A stretch of 64,000 nucleotides of DNA, taken from Prevotella sp. (lineage in GTDB: Bacteria; Bacteroidota; Bacteroidia; Bacteroidales; Bacteroidaceae). This document shows positions 15,199-24,589 of the stretch, piece after piece. The DNA is taken from positions 62,001-126,000 of the forward strand of contig JAFZVV010000003.1 of NCBI GenBank assembly GCA_017617615.1, written 5' to 3'. The notes beneath the pieces are model-generated. The model ran no database searches. It worked only from the letters and a program-made list of their open reading frames with translations, and had not been told where the DNA came from. A program made the translations under genes and the position numbers. Position 1 is the stretch's first letter. The number at the start of each line of letters is the position of its first letter.

Positions 15199-17382
15199 TC
15201 AGCGGCGGATGAGGGTGGACCCCGTAAAGGAAGGGTCGGCGGCGCAGACCTGGATGGCATAGATGCCGTGGGGCAGGTGGGCAAGGTCGAGGGAGGCACT
15301 GCCATCGACAGGCTGTACCTTCGCCGAGAGCAGTTGCGTGCCCGCGGTGGAGAAGATCTTCACGGTGACCGGTGCCACGCACTCACGGCGGAAAGACAAC
15401 CGCAGCATTCCCTCATCGGTCAAGGAGAATCCGACGGCCGCCGGCTGACGGTCGGAGATTTCCTCTACTCTCGACAACCCGAGGATATAAAGCAAACCCT
15501 TGTAGGCATCGATCTCACCATAGCCATAGAGGTTGTTGGGATATTCGAGCGAAGTGTCGTAATGGCGGCTCGTCTCGCGAATCACCTCCATCACGTCGTT
15601 GCGGCTGAGGGTGGGCTTGGCTTCGAGCCACAGGGCGATGACCCCTGCCACCACCGGTGACGACATCGACGTGCCACTGTTGGCATTCCAAGCGTAGGTG
15701 CGCCCGTTGAACCCGAAATGCTCCACATCGGAAGCAATGTCGGAAGCACCGGGAGAAGCCTCAAGATAATACGAACTATAGGAAGAGATGACATTGGTGC
15801 CCGGTGCCATCACATCGGGCTTCACCCGTTCGTCGTATGTGGGTCCGACGGAGGAATAGGCACTGCGCTCACCATGCGACCCCATGTCGTAGACATGCAG
15901 GTCGCCGAGGTAATTGACGAACTGGGTGCGGTAGCCCGTGGCCCCCACACAGATGGCTGCCGGCGCGCTCGACGGCGAGTGGATGGAGTAGGCGTTGCTG
16001 GCCAGCGACTTGTCTTCGGCCCCGAGATACCCCGACCCACGGAACATCTCGACTTCGGCATCGCTGCCCATCAGGTCGACACCTACATAATAGTCGGCTC
16101 CCAGCCGTTTGTCGGTGCGGAGCACCACCTCCACCACGTCTTCTGCCCCATTGAAACAAGAGGGATAGCGCGAGGCGGAGATATAATAAGGCTTTCCTCC
16201 CGCCTCGAGGGTGTCGGTAAGGAGCGAGTCGGGCTGGTCGTAGATGACGGAAGGATCGAGGATGTACTCGGTGTGCCCCCTCTCCGGTCCTTCGAGGATG
16301 AGCCGCAACTGGTAGTCGCCGCCCTTGCCCCTTGTGGAGAAATAGGCTGCCGAAGCACTCGTCACCACGCTCACCCTTGCCGACGCCATGCCCACGGGTT
16401 TCCGCACATGGTTGACCTGGAGGCCGGCATTCCCCGCCGAGGCGACGAAGATGCGCCCGGGACCGACGAGACTGTCGAGCACCTCGTAGTAGAGGACGTC
16501 GTCGCCCCGGAAGTCCATCGACGAGCCTTCGCTGAATGATATCACACATGGCTTCCCCACCGACTCCGCATAGTCGAAGATATACTTGAAGCCCAGGGCA
16601 TCGGTAGCATAGGTGAACTTATAGACATCGGCAGAGTCGATGAGTGAGACGTCCTCGCTCACGGCATTGCTCACCAGACAGATGTCGCTCGCGGGAGCCA
16701 TGCCCCGGTAAGGGGAGTCGTAGCCACTGCCCGCAGCACTTCCCAGGGTGTGGGTGCCATGCGAGATGATGAGGCCGTCGCGCGAGTGGGCATAGGTCTT
16801 CAGAGCCTCTTCGGTGGTATACTCCGCCCCCACATAGAGGCTGCTGCCCACGGTGTCGGTAGAGAGGAAGTCCCAGAACCGCTTGATGCGGTATTCGGTG
16901 AGGTCGGTGTTGTAGAAATTGGGATGGGTGAGGTCGAAGCCGATATCCTCGATGCCCACCACCACGCCACGGCCGGTGAAAGCCTGTGGCAGCCGTTCCC
17001 CGGCATGGGCCATCGCGCCCCCCAGGACCACCACGGTGGTGTCCATGTGCACGGTATTGCCCTGGCGTGCCTCTATGCGCATCACCTCGGGACAGAGCGA
17101 GAGGGGCGCAAGACTGCGCAAGGGGATGCTTACCACATGGATATCGCCGAAACGTGCCAGGCTACGTGCCCCATAGCGGGAGAAGAGGCTATCGGCATCG
17201 CCCGTCACGCGCACGAAAGCACACATCTCACGGTGGTCTGCAGAAGGCATCTTTCGTGCCATGGCACGGTTGTCAAGCACGGCCTGCCTTACCAACGGGG
17301 TCATTTTGGAATAGTCGGCCTGCTGCGCCATGGCGACGAGCACACTTGCCAACAGGGAAAGGGTTATGATGGTTTTTCTCAT
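15199..17382 (-). CDS. Secreted subtilisin-like (S8) serine protease with sorting tail
   Basis: 727 residues; signal peptide MRKTIITLSLLASVLVAMAQQ. The catalytic triad is clear: Asp in VVGIEDIGFDLTHP, His in ISHGTHTLGSAAGS, Ser in SGTSMSSPVVAGV. The oxyanion Asn is probably in ASAGNAG. Residues 30-130 resemble a propeptide region. The last about 75 residues (VTVKIFSTAGTQLLSAKVQP, LPHGIYAIQV) form a type IX-like sorting domain, so the enzyme is expected outside the cell or on the surface. Single-gene unit. Substrate unknown; nutritional proteolysis or processing of surface proteins are both possible. Confidence 0.9.
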   Translation of the reverse strand: MRKTIITLSLLASVLVAMAQQADYSKMTPLVRQAVLDNRAMARKMPSADHREMCAFVRVTGDADSLFSRYGARSLARFGDIHVVSIPLRSLAPLSLCPEVMRIEARQGNTVHMDTTVVVLGGAMAHAGERLPQAFTGRGVVVGIEDIGFDLTHPNFYNTDLTEYRIKRFWDFLSTDTVGSSLYVGAEYTTEEALKTYAHSRDGLIISHGTHTLGSAAGSGYDSPYRGMAPASDICLVSNAVSEDVSLIDSADVYKFTYATDALGFKYIFDYAESVGKPCVISFSEGSSMDFRGDDVLYYEVLDSLVGPGRIFVASAGNAGLQVNHVRKPVGMASARVSVVTSASAAYFSTRGKGGDYQLRLILEGPERGHTEYILDPSVIYDQPDSLLTDTLEAGGKPYYISASRYPSCFNGAEDVVEVVLRTDKRLGADYYVGVDLMGSDAEVEMFRGSGYLGAEDKSLASNAYSIHSPSSAPAAICVGATGYRTQFVNYLGDLHVYDMGSHGERSAYSSVGPTYDERVKPDVMAPGTNVISSYSSYYLEASPGASDIASDVEHFGFNGRTYAWNANSGTSMSSPVVAGVIALWLEAKPTLSRNDVMEVIRETSRHYDTSLEYPNNLYGYGEIDAYKGLLYILGLSRVEEISDRQPAAVGFSLTDEGMLRLSFRRECVAPVTVKIFSTAGTQLLSAKVQPVDGSASLDLAHLPHGIYAIQVCAADPSFTGSTLIRR

Positions 17383-17721
17383 AAAGCAATCGTAGTAAAC
17401 GGAACGGTCGGCGTGACCGGCCTTTCTTGTCAGGAGGATACGATTGCAAAATAAGCGAAAAATAATGACTTCAGCAAATAATTCGTCCTAAAAGGAGGTT
17501 TTTGCGTGAAAGCCATATTTTTTTGACGTAGGTCAAAAAAAGAGGACATTGGCGTAAACAATGCATGGAAAAGCTTGAAGATGGAAACGAAACACCCTAA
17601 CTTTGCACCGGCTAAAGCACCCAAAGAGGGCGTATGAAAGCCAATAAAGGATAACAGTTTTATATTATGTAAAGGAGAGCCATTAGGGCTCCGAGATTAA
17701 AATTTAAGAAAGGGTAAAAAG
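17383..17721. other. Divergent intergenic region with a long 5' leader for the small exported protein
   Basis: 339 bp. The plus-strand promoter at 17574-17605 leaves about 110 nt of leader before the ATG at 17722. The leader contains a short hairpin GAGCC-ATTAG-GGCTC (17677-17691). On the minus strand a weaker TATTTTGC-type box (about 17448-17455) may serve the protease. No gene is seen; a 64-codon minus-strand frame (17430-17624) has no support. Confidence 0.5.
17574..17605 (+). promoter_or_regulatory. Promoter of the small exported protein gene
   Basis: CTTG (17574-17577), 20 bp, TAACTTTG (17598-17605). Confidence 0.6.
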
Positions 17722-18084
17722 ATGAAAAGATTGTTTTTAAGCGTTATCGTCATGATGAGCATGACAGTGGCATTTGCCGAGAACGAGGATAACAACGCCA
17801 CCAACACCACCGAGGCTTACGTGATGCAAGTGAACATGAACAAGCTGGGACAGGCACTGGACCTGAGCCGTGACCAGTATGACTTCGTGGAGGACGCGAT
17901 GAACGCGTTCAGTGCTGACCTGATGTGCGTGGCAGAAGCCTCTGAGGATTCACGCAAGGCAATGTTACGCAATGCCGTGATCAAGAACCTCTCTGCCACC
18001 CGCAGCATCCTCAACGAGGCTCAGTATCACAAGTATCTCAGACTGCTCAACACCACACTCAACAACCGTGGTCTGAACAAATAA
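17722..18084 (+). CDS. Small exported helical protein of unknown function
   Basis: 120 residues; signal peptide MKRLFLSVIVMMSMTVAFAE. The mature part, about 100 residues, is predicted helical with a polar N-terminus (NEDNNATNTTEAYVM) and a single Cys. I do not recognise the family. The gene stands alone with its own two-box promoter, about 110 nt of untranslated leader and one of the strongest terminators in the window, features typical of a well-expressed transcript. Neighbouring genes give no hint of its function. Confidence 0.8.
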   Translation: MKRLFLSVIVMMSMTVAFAENEDNNATNTTEAYVMQVNMNKLGQALDLSRDQYDFVEDAMNAFSADLMCVAEASEDSRKAMLRNAVIKNLSATRSILNEAQYHKYLRLLNTTLNNRGLNK

Positions 18085-18104
18085 GAAAACCATTCTATCC
18101 TGGG

Positions 18105-18138
18105 GAGGCGCCTTGCAGAAGGCGCCTCTTTTTTTTTT
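18105..18138 (+). terminator. Strong rho-independent terminator
   Basis: GAGGCGCCTT-GCAG-AAGGCGCCTC followed by ten T residues. Confidence 0.95.
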
Positions 18139-18249
18139 ATGGAGGGTTGCGACAGAGTCGCAACATACGGAACGGCTTTTTAACTATGGCTCACCTTGCA
18201 CTGCACCGTCGGAAATGACCTTCATCCTGCTCATTTTTTCCGTATAGGA

Positions 18250-18421
18250 GCTTTGCTGCTGCGCGGCGAAGGTAGGCGGCGGTTCGGAAAAGAAAATAAT
18301 CTGCGATTTATTTTGCTTTTCGCTCACCTTGCACTGCTTTGCTGCTGCGCGGCGAAGGTAGGCGGCGGTTCGGAAAAGAAAATAATCTGCGATTTATTTT
18401 GCTTTTCACTCACCTTGCACT
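18250..18421. repeat. 86-bp tandem duplication carrying a promoter
   Basis: Copy A (18250-18335) and copy B (18336-18421) differ at one base (G at 18321, A at 18407). Each begins GCTTTGCTGCTGCGCGGCG and ends with a -33 TTTG and 19-bp spacer. Copy B runs into TACCTTTG and so forms the active helicase promoter; copy A runs into TGCTTTGC, a damaged -7 box. A shorter relic (CTCACCTTGCACTGC, about 18190-18204) suggests an older third copy. Nothing else is seen in 18139-18436. Confidence 0.92.
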
Positions 18422-18428
18422 ACCTTTG
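18398..18428 (+). promoter_or_regulatory. Promoter of the PIF1-like helicase gene
   Basis: TTTG (18398-18401), exactly 19 bp, TACCTTTG (18421-18428). The ATG is only 8 bp after the -7 box, so the mRNA may be leaderless or nearly so. Confidence 0.75.
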
Positions 18429-18436
18429 TCAAGGAT

Positions 18437-20614
18437 ATGGAACGGAACGAACAACTGCGCATCGCCTGGAATTTCGTGGAGAACACGGGGAAGACCATCT
18501 TCCTCACGGGAAAGGCCGGAACGGGAAAGACTACTTTCCTGAAGACGGTAGTGGAGCGGTCGAAGAAACGGTCGATTGTCGTGGCACCCACGGGTGTGGC
18601 TGCCATCAATGCCGGTGGCATGACCATCCACTCGTTCTTCCAACTGCCCCTCTCGCCCTACGTCCCCAACACCACCTACAAGGCGAAGTATGACTTCAGC
18701 CGCGACAAACGGCGCATCATCGCCTCCATCGACCTGCTCATCATCGATGAGATCTCGATGGTGCGCGGCGACCTGCTCGATGCCGTGGACAACGTGCTGC
18801 GCCGCTACCACAACCACTTCCTTCCCTTCGGCGGCGTGCAACTGCTGATGATCGGTGACCTGCAACAACTCACGCCCGTGGTGACACCCGCCGACGAGCA
18901 GTTGCTCAAACCCTATTACGACACCCCGTATTTCTTCAGTTCGAAAGCCCTGGCACAGACCGACTACGTGACGATACAGCTCGACAAGGTGTACCGCCAG
19001 CAAGACGAGGCGTTCATCGACATCCTGAACCATATCCGTGAGGGACAGGCCAGCGACGAAGACCTTGCCTGCCTGAACACCCGTTGCCATCCCCATTTCA
19101 CCCCGAAGGCAGAAGAGGCTTATATCCGGCTCACCACACACAACAGGCTGGCCGACCAGCACAACGACAGGGAACTCGAGCGGCTTGCCACACCCAGCCA
19201 TGTGTATAACGCTGAGGTGGAGGGCGTGTTCCCCTCGACATCATACCCCACCAGCGAGAGGCTGGTACTGAAGACCGGCACCCAGGTGATGTTCGTAAAG
19301 AACGACCCGTCGGGCAACCGACTCTACTACAACGGCAAGATAGGGCGCGTGGTGGGACTGAATGCGACGACGGTGACGGTGGAGTGTCCGGAAGACGACA
19401 GTGCCATCGAGGTGGAGCCCCTGGAGTGGGAGAACACCCGCTACACCCTCAATGCCGAGACACAGGAGATAGAGACGAAGGTAGAGGGCGTGTTCCGACA
19501 GTTCCCCCTGCGCCTGGCCTGGGCCATCACCATCCACAAGAGCCAGGGCCTTACCTTCGACCGCGCCATCATCGATGCCAGCATGTCGTTCGCCCCAGGA
19601 CAGGTGTATGTGGCACTGAGCCGTTGCCGCACCCTCGAGGGCATGGTGCTCTCGTCGCCCATCCCCCGTTCGGCCATTCTCTCCGACCACCGTGTGGACT
19701 CGTATATCGCCCACCAGGAAACGCACGCCCGTGAGAGCATCACCCGTCTGCCACAACTCAAGGAAGAGTATTACCGTCACCTGCTCACCGAACTCTTCGA
19801 CTTCGGTGAACTGGTGGTTCACCAAGAGCATCTCGTGCGCGTGTTCGTGGAGTATTTCTCACATAGCCATCCCCAACTGGAGCAGTTGCAGAAACAGACC
19901 CTAGAGGGTCTTCGCAAAGAGGTGGTGGACATTGCCGGGAGATGGGTAGCGACCATACGCCAGAGCACCATGGAGACCCTACACTCCGAAACCTTCCTGC
20001 AACGCGTGAGCAGGGGAGCGGAATACTTCGACCAGCATCTCGACCAACTCTTTGAGAAACCCCTGCGGATGTCGGGAGAGGTGAAGAGCAACAACAAACA
20101 AGCCATGAAACGGCTGGGCAACATCCTCTCCGACCTCAGGCAATGCTACGACGCGCGGCAAACACTGCTCCACCAGATGGCCATCAAGGGGTTCACCATC
20201 CAGAACTACCTCCGGGAGAAACAACTGGCCATGCTCGGCAGCATGGCGACGGAGGAAGAGAGCGGACGCAGCAAAAAGGAGCGTCGGCAGGGCAAGGCCA
20301 AGGAGCGCAAGGCGCCCAAAGAAAAATCATGGGCCGTGACCCTGAGGATGCGCAAGGCGGGCATGCTGCCCGAGGAGATTGCCGTGGAGCGCTGCCTGGC
20401 GATGACCACCATCATCGGCCATCTCATCCACTGCTTGGATGACGGCGAGGTGACGCTCGACGAGGTCATCAGCCCCGAGCGCCAGCAAGCCATCCGGAGG
20501 GCCATCATCGCGGTGGGACGCAACGGTGCCTTCGGGGAGATAAAGGCACTGTGCCCGCCTGGTACCACCTATGATGAGATACGGCTGATGAAGGAAAAAA
20601 TGGAGAACGACTGA
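18437..20614 (+). CDS. PIF1/RecD-like superfamily 1 DNA helicase with C-terminal HTH region
   Basis: 725 residues. Walker A TGKAGTGKTTF (about 24-34), the PTGVAAINAGG motif Ia, Walker B LLIIDEISMV, motif III IGDLQQLTPV, and C-terminal helicase motifs AWAITIHKSQGLTFDRAII and YVALSRC are all present and in PIF1 order. After residue about 440 comes a helical accessory region, a basic linker rich in Lys and Glu, and a C-terminal segment (AGMLPEEIAVERCLAMTTIIGHL) like the helix-turn-helix/HRDC-type tail of Bacteroidota PIF1-like proteins. A 5'-3' helicase acting on forks or G-quadruplexes is expected. Single gene with a duplicated promoter region. Confidence 0.9.
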   Translation: MERNEQLRIAWNFVENTGKTIFLTGKAGTGKTTFLKTVVERSKKRSIVVAPTGVAAINAGGMTIHSFFQLPLSPYVPNTTYKAKYDFSRDKRRIIASIDLLIIDEISMVRGDLLDAVDNVLRRYHNHFLPFGGVQLLMIGDLQQLTPVVTPADEQLLKPYYDTPYFFSSKALAQTDYVTIQLDKVYRQQDEAFIDILNHIREGQASDEDLACLNTRCHPHFTPKAEEAYIRLTTHNRLADQHNDRELERLATPSHVYNAEVEGVFPSTSYPTSERLVLKTGTQVMFVKNDPSGNRLYYNGKIGRVVGLNATTVTVECPEDDSAIEVEPLEWENTRYTLNAETQEIETKVEGVFRQFPLRLAWAITIHKSQGLTFDRAIIDASMSFAPGQVYVALSRCRTLEGMVLSSPIPRSAILSDHRVDSYIAHQETHARESITRLPQLKEEYYRHLLTELFDFGELVVHQEHLVRVFVEYFSHSHPQLEQLQKQTLEGLRKEVVDIAGRWVATIRQSTMETLHSETFLQRVSRGAEYFDQHLDQLFEKPLRMSGEVKSNNKQAMKRLGNILSDLRQCYDARQTLLHQMAIKGFTIQNYLREKQLAMLGSMATEEESGRSKKERRQGKAKERKAPKEKSWAVTLRMRKAGMLPEEIAVERCLAMTTIIGHLIHCLDDGEVTLDEVISPERQQAIRRAIIAVGRNGAFGEIKALCPPGTTYDEIRLMKEKMEND

Positions 20615-20691
20615 ATATTCAGGGAAGGGACATTTGCACCGCAAGAACAGGGGCTCACGTTTGTAAAGAAAACAAAAAGTTCGTGTTTTGT

Positions 20692-20722
20692 TTTGTTTTC
20701 CGTTAGGTTTGCACTATCTTTG
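20692..20722 (+). promoter_or_regulatory. Promoter of slyD-aroC
   Basis: TTTG (20692-20695), exactly 19 bp, TATCTTTG (20715-20722), then a leader of about 45 nt to the slyD ATG. Confidence 0.75.
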
Positions 20723-20773
20723 CAAAACCACCATTTTTTAATTATCCCCTGATTAATCAAATCCCTATATTTT

Positions 20774-21325
20774 ATGGACAACAAATACATCTCGGTGAAC
20801 TACCAACTATTTGCCGACGCCGACGGCGAGAGACAGATGATAGAAGAGACACCCGAAGGACAGCCTTTCTGGTTTATCACCGGCATGGGTATCACCCTGC
20901 CCGAGTTTGAGAACGCCCTCTTCAACCTGAGTAAGGGCGACACCTTCGACTTCGTCATCAAGAAGGACGATGCCTACGGTGACTACCTTGACGACCGTAT
21001 TGTGGACCTCGAGAAGAGCATCTTCATGCCCGATGGCAAGCTCGACGAGAAGATGGTGTACGAGGGTGCCATCATCCCCCTGATGAACGAGGACGGCAAC
21101 CGCTTCAACGGCCGTATCCTGGAGATTGGCGAGAAAGAGGTGACCGTGGACCTGAACCATCCCTACGCCGGACTCGACCTGAACTTCAAGGGCACGGTGG
21201 TGGAGAACCGTCTTGCCACCAACGAGGAGATGGAACGCATGGCCAAATTCCTCAGCGGTGAGGGATGTGGCGGTTGTGGCGGCGGCGACTGCGGCAGTTG
21301 CGAAAGCGGTTGTGGTGGATGCTGA
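20774..21325 (+). CDS. slyD: FKBP-type peptidyl-prolyl isomerase, SlyD-like
   Basis: 183 residues. An FKBP fold interrupted by the insert-in-flap domain follows the SlyD plan ([49 protein letters not shown]). The final about 22 residues are nearly all Gly and Cys with seven Cys, a metal-binding tail like the His/Cys tail of Escherichia SlyD, which binds nickel and aids folding and metallochaperone work. No signal peptide, so cytoplasmic. aroC begins 14 bp after the stop and should be cotranscribed; the functional link is not obvious. Confidence 0.9.
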   Translation: MDNKYISVNYQLFADADGERQMIEETPEGQPFWFITGMGITLPEFENALFNLSKGDTFDFVIKKDDAYGDYLDDRIVDLEKSIFMPDGKLDEKMVYEGAIIPLMNEDGNRFNGRILEIGEKEVTVDLNHPYAGLDLNFKGTVVENRLATNEEMERMAKFLSGEGCGGCGGGDCGSCESGCGGC

Positions 21326-21338
21326 AAACCCTACGGCA

Positions 21339-22415
21339 ATGAGAAATACCTTTGGCAATCTCTTTACCCTCACTACCTATGGCGAGAGCCATGGACCGGC
21401 AGTGGGCGGTGTGGTCGACGGCATGCCTGCCGGCGTGGAAGTGGACGTCGCATTCATCCAGCACGAACTCGACCGGCGTCGCCCAGGACAGAGCGACCTC
21501 ACCACCGCGCGCAACGAAGCCGACCAAGTGGAACTGCTCAGCGGCGTGTTTGAAGGAAAGACCACCGGTGCCCCCATCGGGTTCCTGGTGCGCAACACCA
21601 ACCACCATTCTCAAGACTACGAGAGCCTGCGATGCGTATTCAGACCCTCGCATGCCGACTTCACATACCAGCAGAAATACGGAATACGTGACCATCGAGG
21701 AGGTGGCCGCACATCAGCGCGAACAACCATTAGCCGTTGTGTGGGAGGGGCATTCGCAAAACTCATGCTTCGAAAACTGGGCATCAGCGTGCATGCCTAC
21801 ACATCACAAGTGGGCGACATCGAGCTCGACCGCGACTACCGTCGTTATGACCTAGAGGAAGCCGAACGCAACGCGGTGAGGTGTCCGGATGCGATGAAAG
21901 CCGAGGAGATGGCACGCCTGATAAGCGAGGTGAAGGCACAGGGTGACACCATCGGTGGCGTGATTACCTGTGTGGTGAGCGGTTGTCCCATAGGCATGGG
22001 TGAACCGGAGTTCGGCAAGTTGCACGCTGCCCTGGGTGGCGCGATGCTGAGCATCAATGCCGTGAAGGGATTCGAGTATGGCGAGGGATTTGCCAGTGCC
22101 TCATACCGTGGCAGCGAACTCAATGATGTGTTTGTATCGAAAGACGGTGTAGTGGGCACTGCGACCAACCACAGCGGCGGCATCCAGGGTGGGGTGAGCA
22201 ACGGTGAGGACATCTATTTCCGTGTGGCCTTCAAGCCCGTACCTACCATTCTGGTGGAGCAAGCCACCGTGGACATGGAAGGCAAGCCTGCCACCGTGAA
22301 GGCCCGTGGCCGTCACGACCCCTGCGTGTTGCCCCGTGCCGTCCCCGTCGTGGAAGCCATGGCAGCCATGGTAATAGCCGACTATATCTTGTTGGACAAG
22401 ACCATCAAGATATAG
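21339..22415 (+). CDS. aroC: Chorismate synthase
   Basis: The frame is open from 21213, but the conserved N-terminus [19 protein letters not shown] starts at the ATG at 21339; 358 residues, the normal size. Signatures: [58 protein letters not shown] and [17 protein letters not shown]. It converts 5-enolpyruvylshikimate 3-phosphate to chorismate using reduced FMN, the last step of the shikimate pathway. Downstream of slyD, probably in the same transcript. Confidence 0.97.
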   Translation: MRNTFGNLFTLTTYGESHGPAVGGVVDGMPAGVEVDVAFIQHELDRRRPGQSDLTTARNEADQVELLSGVFEGKTTGAPIGFLVRNTNHHSQDYESLRCVFRPSHADFTYQQKYGIRDHRGGGRTSARTTISRCVGGAFAKLMLRKLGISVHAYTSQVGDIELDRDYRRYDLEEAERNAVRCPDAMKAEEMARLISEVKAQGDTIGGVITCVVSGCPIGMGEPEFGKLHAALGGAMLSINAVKGFEYGEGFASASYRGSELNDVFVSKDGVVGTATNHSGGIQGGVSNGEDIYFRVAFKPVPTILVEQATVDMEGKPATVKARGRHDPCVLPRAVPVVEAMAAMVIADYILLDKTIKI

Positions 22416-22508
22416 CCGAATATCCAGGGTTGCGTTCCGAAAATGTTAAAATTTCCCAATCAGACAAAAAATCATCTCAATTTATCTAATATTTCAAAAG
22501 AAATACTA

Positions 22509-22615
22509 TATATTTGCAGATGATTAGTTGGGGTTTGGGAAAATCCCCATTAATTTAGTTAAGTCTAGTTTAGTTTTTGTGTTGGTTGAGGGCAGCTATT
22601 CGCTGCCCTCAAATT
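22509..22615 (+). ncRNA. Candidate small RNA (or 12-codon leader peptide) between aroC and pyrD
   Basis: A -7 box TATATTTG (22509-22516) points into 285 bp without a gene. Just after it comes GGGGTTTGGGAAAATCCCC (a hairpin) and then a perfect 11-bp stem TTGAGGGCAGC-TATTC-GCTGCCCTCAA (22586-22612) with no T run. A 12-codon frame (22520-22558, MISWGLGKSPLI) covers the first hairpin. The result would be an RNA of about 95 nt. The second hairpin could instead mark the 3' end of pyrD mRNA on the other strand. I do not recognise a known RNA family. Confidence 0.3.
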
Positions 22616-22700
22616 ATGATGTCCCAACCGGCCATCAGTTCCTCTTTCCTTTCAAGAGGGATGTTTGTTTCTGGAATGGAAGCCTTGCCATTCAACCTGT

Positions 22701-23606
22701 TTATATCACCCCGATGATTTCCTTCACGCTCTTGCAGCCATGCGCGTCGAGCCAGGCATCGATGCCGTCGATGATCTTCACCGTCACGGTGGGGTCGAGG
22801 AAATTCGCTGTGCCCACCTCGATGGCCGTAGCGCCTACCATGAGGAACTCGATGGCGTCGGTGGCGCAGGAGATGCCTCCCAGACCCACCACGGGGATTT
22901 TCACGGCCTTTGCCACCTGCGATACCATTCTCAGTGCCACGGGCTTCACTGCGGGACCGCTGAGTCCGCCTGTACCGATGCTGAGCAACGACTGTCTCCT
23001 TTCGATATCCACAGCCATTCCCATGATGGTGTTGATGAGCGACACGCTGTCGGCTCCCTCGGCCTCGCATGCCCTGGCTATCTCAGCGATGTCGGTGACA
23101 TTGGGCGACAGTTTGACGATGAGTGTCTTGTGGTAGCGCTGACGCACAGCCTTCACCACGGAAGCTGCGCCGTGTGTCGTCACGCCAAACGCCATCCCCC
23201 CCTGTCTGACATTTGGACAGGAGATGTTGAGTTCGATGGCAGGGATGCGCTCGAGCGCGTCTATCCGTGCGGCACACTCCGCATAGTCGTCGGTCGACGA
23301 CCCGCTCACGTTGACAATCATATTGGTGTCGATATCCTTGATTTGCGGATAGATCTTTTCGCAGAAATAGTCGACCCCCTTGTTTTGCAACCCCACGCAG
23401 TTGAGCATGCCGGAAGCCGTCTCGGCCATCCGCGGGTAGTCGTTTCCCTGACGTGGGTGCAGTGTCGTTCCCTTGACGATGATGCCGCCCAGGCGTCGCA
23501 GGTCGATGAAATCGGAGAACTCGAGACCATAGCCAAAAGTGCCTGAAGCCGTCATTACGGGATTCTTCAGCGACAAGTCAGAAATATTTACATTTAGATT
23601 GGCCAT
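22701..23606 (-). CDS. pyrD: Dihydroorotate dehydrogenase B, catalytic subunit
   Basis: 301 residues. FMN-barrel signatures: [83 protein letters not shown]. The catalytic Cys of class 1B enzymes sits in ELNISCPNV. It oxidises dihydroorotate to orotate, the fourth step of pyrimidine synthesis, passing electrons to PyrK. Its start overlaps the end of pyrK by 13 bp, so the two are one translationally coupled operon. Confidence 0.96.
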   Translation of the reverse strand: MANLNVNISDLSLKNPVMTASGTFGYGLEFSDFIDLRRLGGIIVKGTTLHPRQGNDYPRMAETASGMLNCVGLQNKGVDYFCEKIYPQIKDIDTNMIVNVSGSSTDDYAECAARIDALERIPAIELNISCPNVRQGGMAFGVTTHGAASVVKAVRQRYHKTLIVKLSPNVTDIAEIARACEAEGADSVSLINTIMGMAVDIERRQSLLSIGTGGLSGPAVKPVALRMVSQVAKAVKIPVVGLGGISCATDAIEFLMVGATAIEVGTANFLDPTVTVKIIDGIDAWLDAHGCKSVKEIIGVI

Positions 23607-24373
23607 AACAATTGATTAATATTTAACACTGGTCCGTCAGTACACACGCACAGGTTTCCCTCGGTAGTATTCTCCACGCAACAGAGACATGCTCCCAGTC
23701 CACAAGCCATCTTGTTTTCGAGCGACACCTCGCAGAAGATGCCGTTGTTTCGGGCATACTTGGCCACCGCCATCATCATGGGTTTGGGCCCACACGTATA
23801 GATGCGGTCGTAGCGTTCGGTGGAAAGGATGGAATGTGAGGTGACGAAGCCCTTCTCGCCTGCCGAGCCGTCTTCGGTGGTGAGCAGCACCCTGCCTATC
23901 TGTTCGAAATACGACAGCTGCAAGAGGTCTTCCTTTCGGCGTGCACCCAGCAAGAACGTGGGCTGGCACCCCATTTTCCGCAGTCGGTCGCCGAGGAATA
24001 GCAGTGGTGCCACCCCCACTCCACCACCGACGAGCAAATATCGGCCCTTGGTGTCGGCAGGCAGGGAGAATCCGTTGCCCAGGGGTATTACGCAGTTGAG
24101 AAAATCGCCTCTTCGCAAGCTTGCCAAGCGGCAAGTGCCATCACCGACCATTGCGACCAACAGCCATACCTCATTGCGCTGTTCATCCACGAAATTGATG
24201 GAAATAGGGCGTCGCAGGAATGTCTTGGGTGAGCCGTCGACACGCAGTTCGGCGAATTGTCCCGGCATCATCTCCGGGAGCGTCGTGTCGTGGGTGAGTT
24301 TGATGAGCACATGTCGTTCACCGAGCTGTTCCACGGACACGACCTTCAGGTCTAACAGGTATTTCTTCATCAT
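23594..24373 (-). CDS. pyrK: Dihydroorotate dehydrogenase B, electron-transfer subunit
   Basis: 259 residues; start at 24373 or at the next ATG (24370). FAD-binding [12 protein letters not shown]-binding region [19 protein letters not shown], and a C-terminal 2Fe-2S site ([20 protein letters not shown], then CTDGP) match PyrK. It carries electrons from PyrD to NAD. A -7 box (24378-24385) lies only a few bases before the ATG, so the transcript is probably leaderless. First gene of the pyrKD pair. Confidence 0.95.
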   Translation of the reverse strand: MMKKYLLDLKVVSVEQLGERHVLIKLTHDTTLPEMMPGQFAELRVDGSPKTFLRRPISINFVDEQRNEVWLLVAMVGDGTCRLASLRRGDFLNCVIPLGNGFSLPADTKGRYLLVGGGVGVAPLLFLGDRLRKMGCQPTFLLGARRKEDLLQLSYFEQIGRVLLTTEDGSAGEKGFVTSHSILSTERYDRIYTCGPKPMMMAVAKYARNNGIFCEVSLENKMACGLGACLCCVENTTEGNLCVCTDGPVLNINQLLWPI

Positions 24374-24377
24374 GCCA

Positions 24378-24385
24378 CAAAGTTA
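24378..24385 (-). promoter_or_regulatory. -7 box of pyrKD
   Basis: Read on the minus strand TAACTTTG. It ends 4-7 bp before the two candidate ATGs of pyrK. No good -33 box at 19-20 bp. Confidence 0.5.
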
Positions 24386-24432
24386 CTACAAACCAAGAGC
24401 AAAAAAGAAGGAAAAGCGATTTATTTTTCACA

Positions 24433-24470
24433 TAAAAAATACGGGCACTCACCTTCAAGCGATGCCCGTA
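24433..24470 (-). terminator. Terminator of the XRE regulator gene
   Basis: On the minus strand ACGGGCATC, a loop, then GTGCCCGT and a T run. It lies about 120 bp past the regulator's stop codon. Confidence 0.78.
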
Positions 24471-24589
24471 ATCCGAAGAAATGTTATCCATTTTTGAAAA
24501 CATCGACGTAAGAGGCTATATCACAAAGCCTACGCCCAATAAAATAATTGATTGATTGGAAATGTATATTAATAGAATATGTGTACTGT

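Noticed and set aside
22528..23136. 202-residue plus-strand frame overlapping pyrD
   Set aside because: Antisense to a certain pyrD gene; no features of a real protein.
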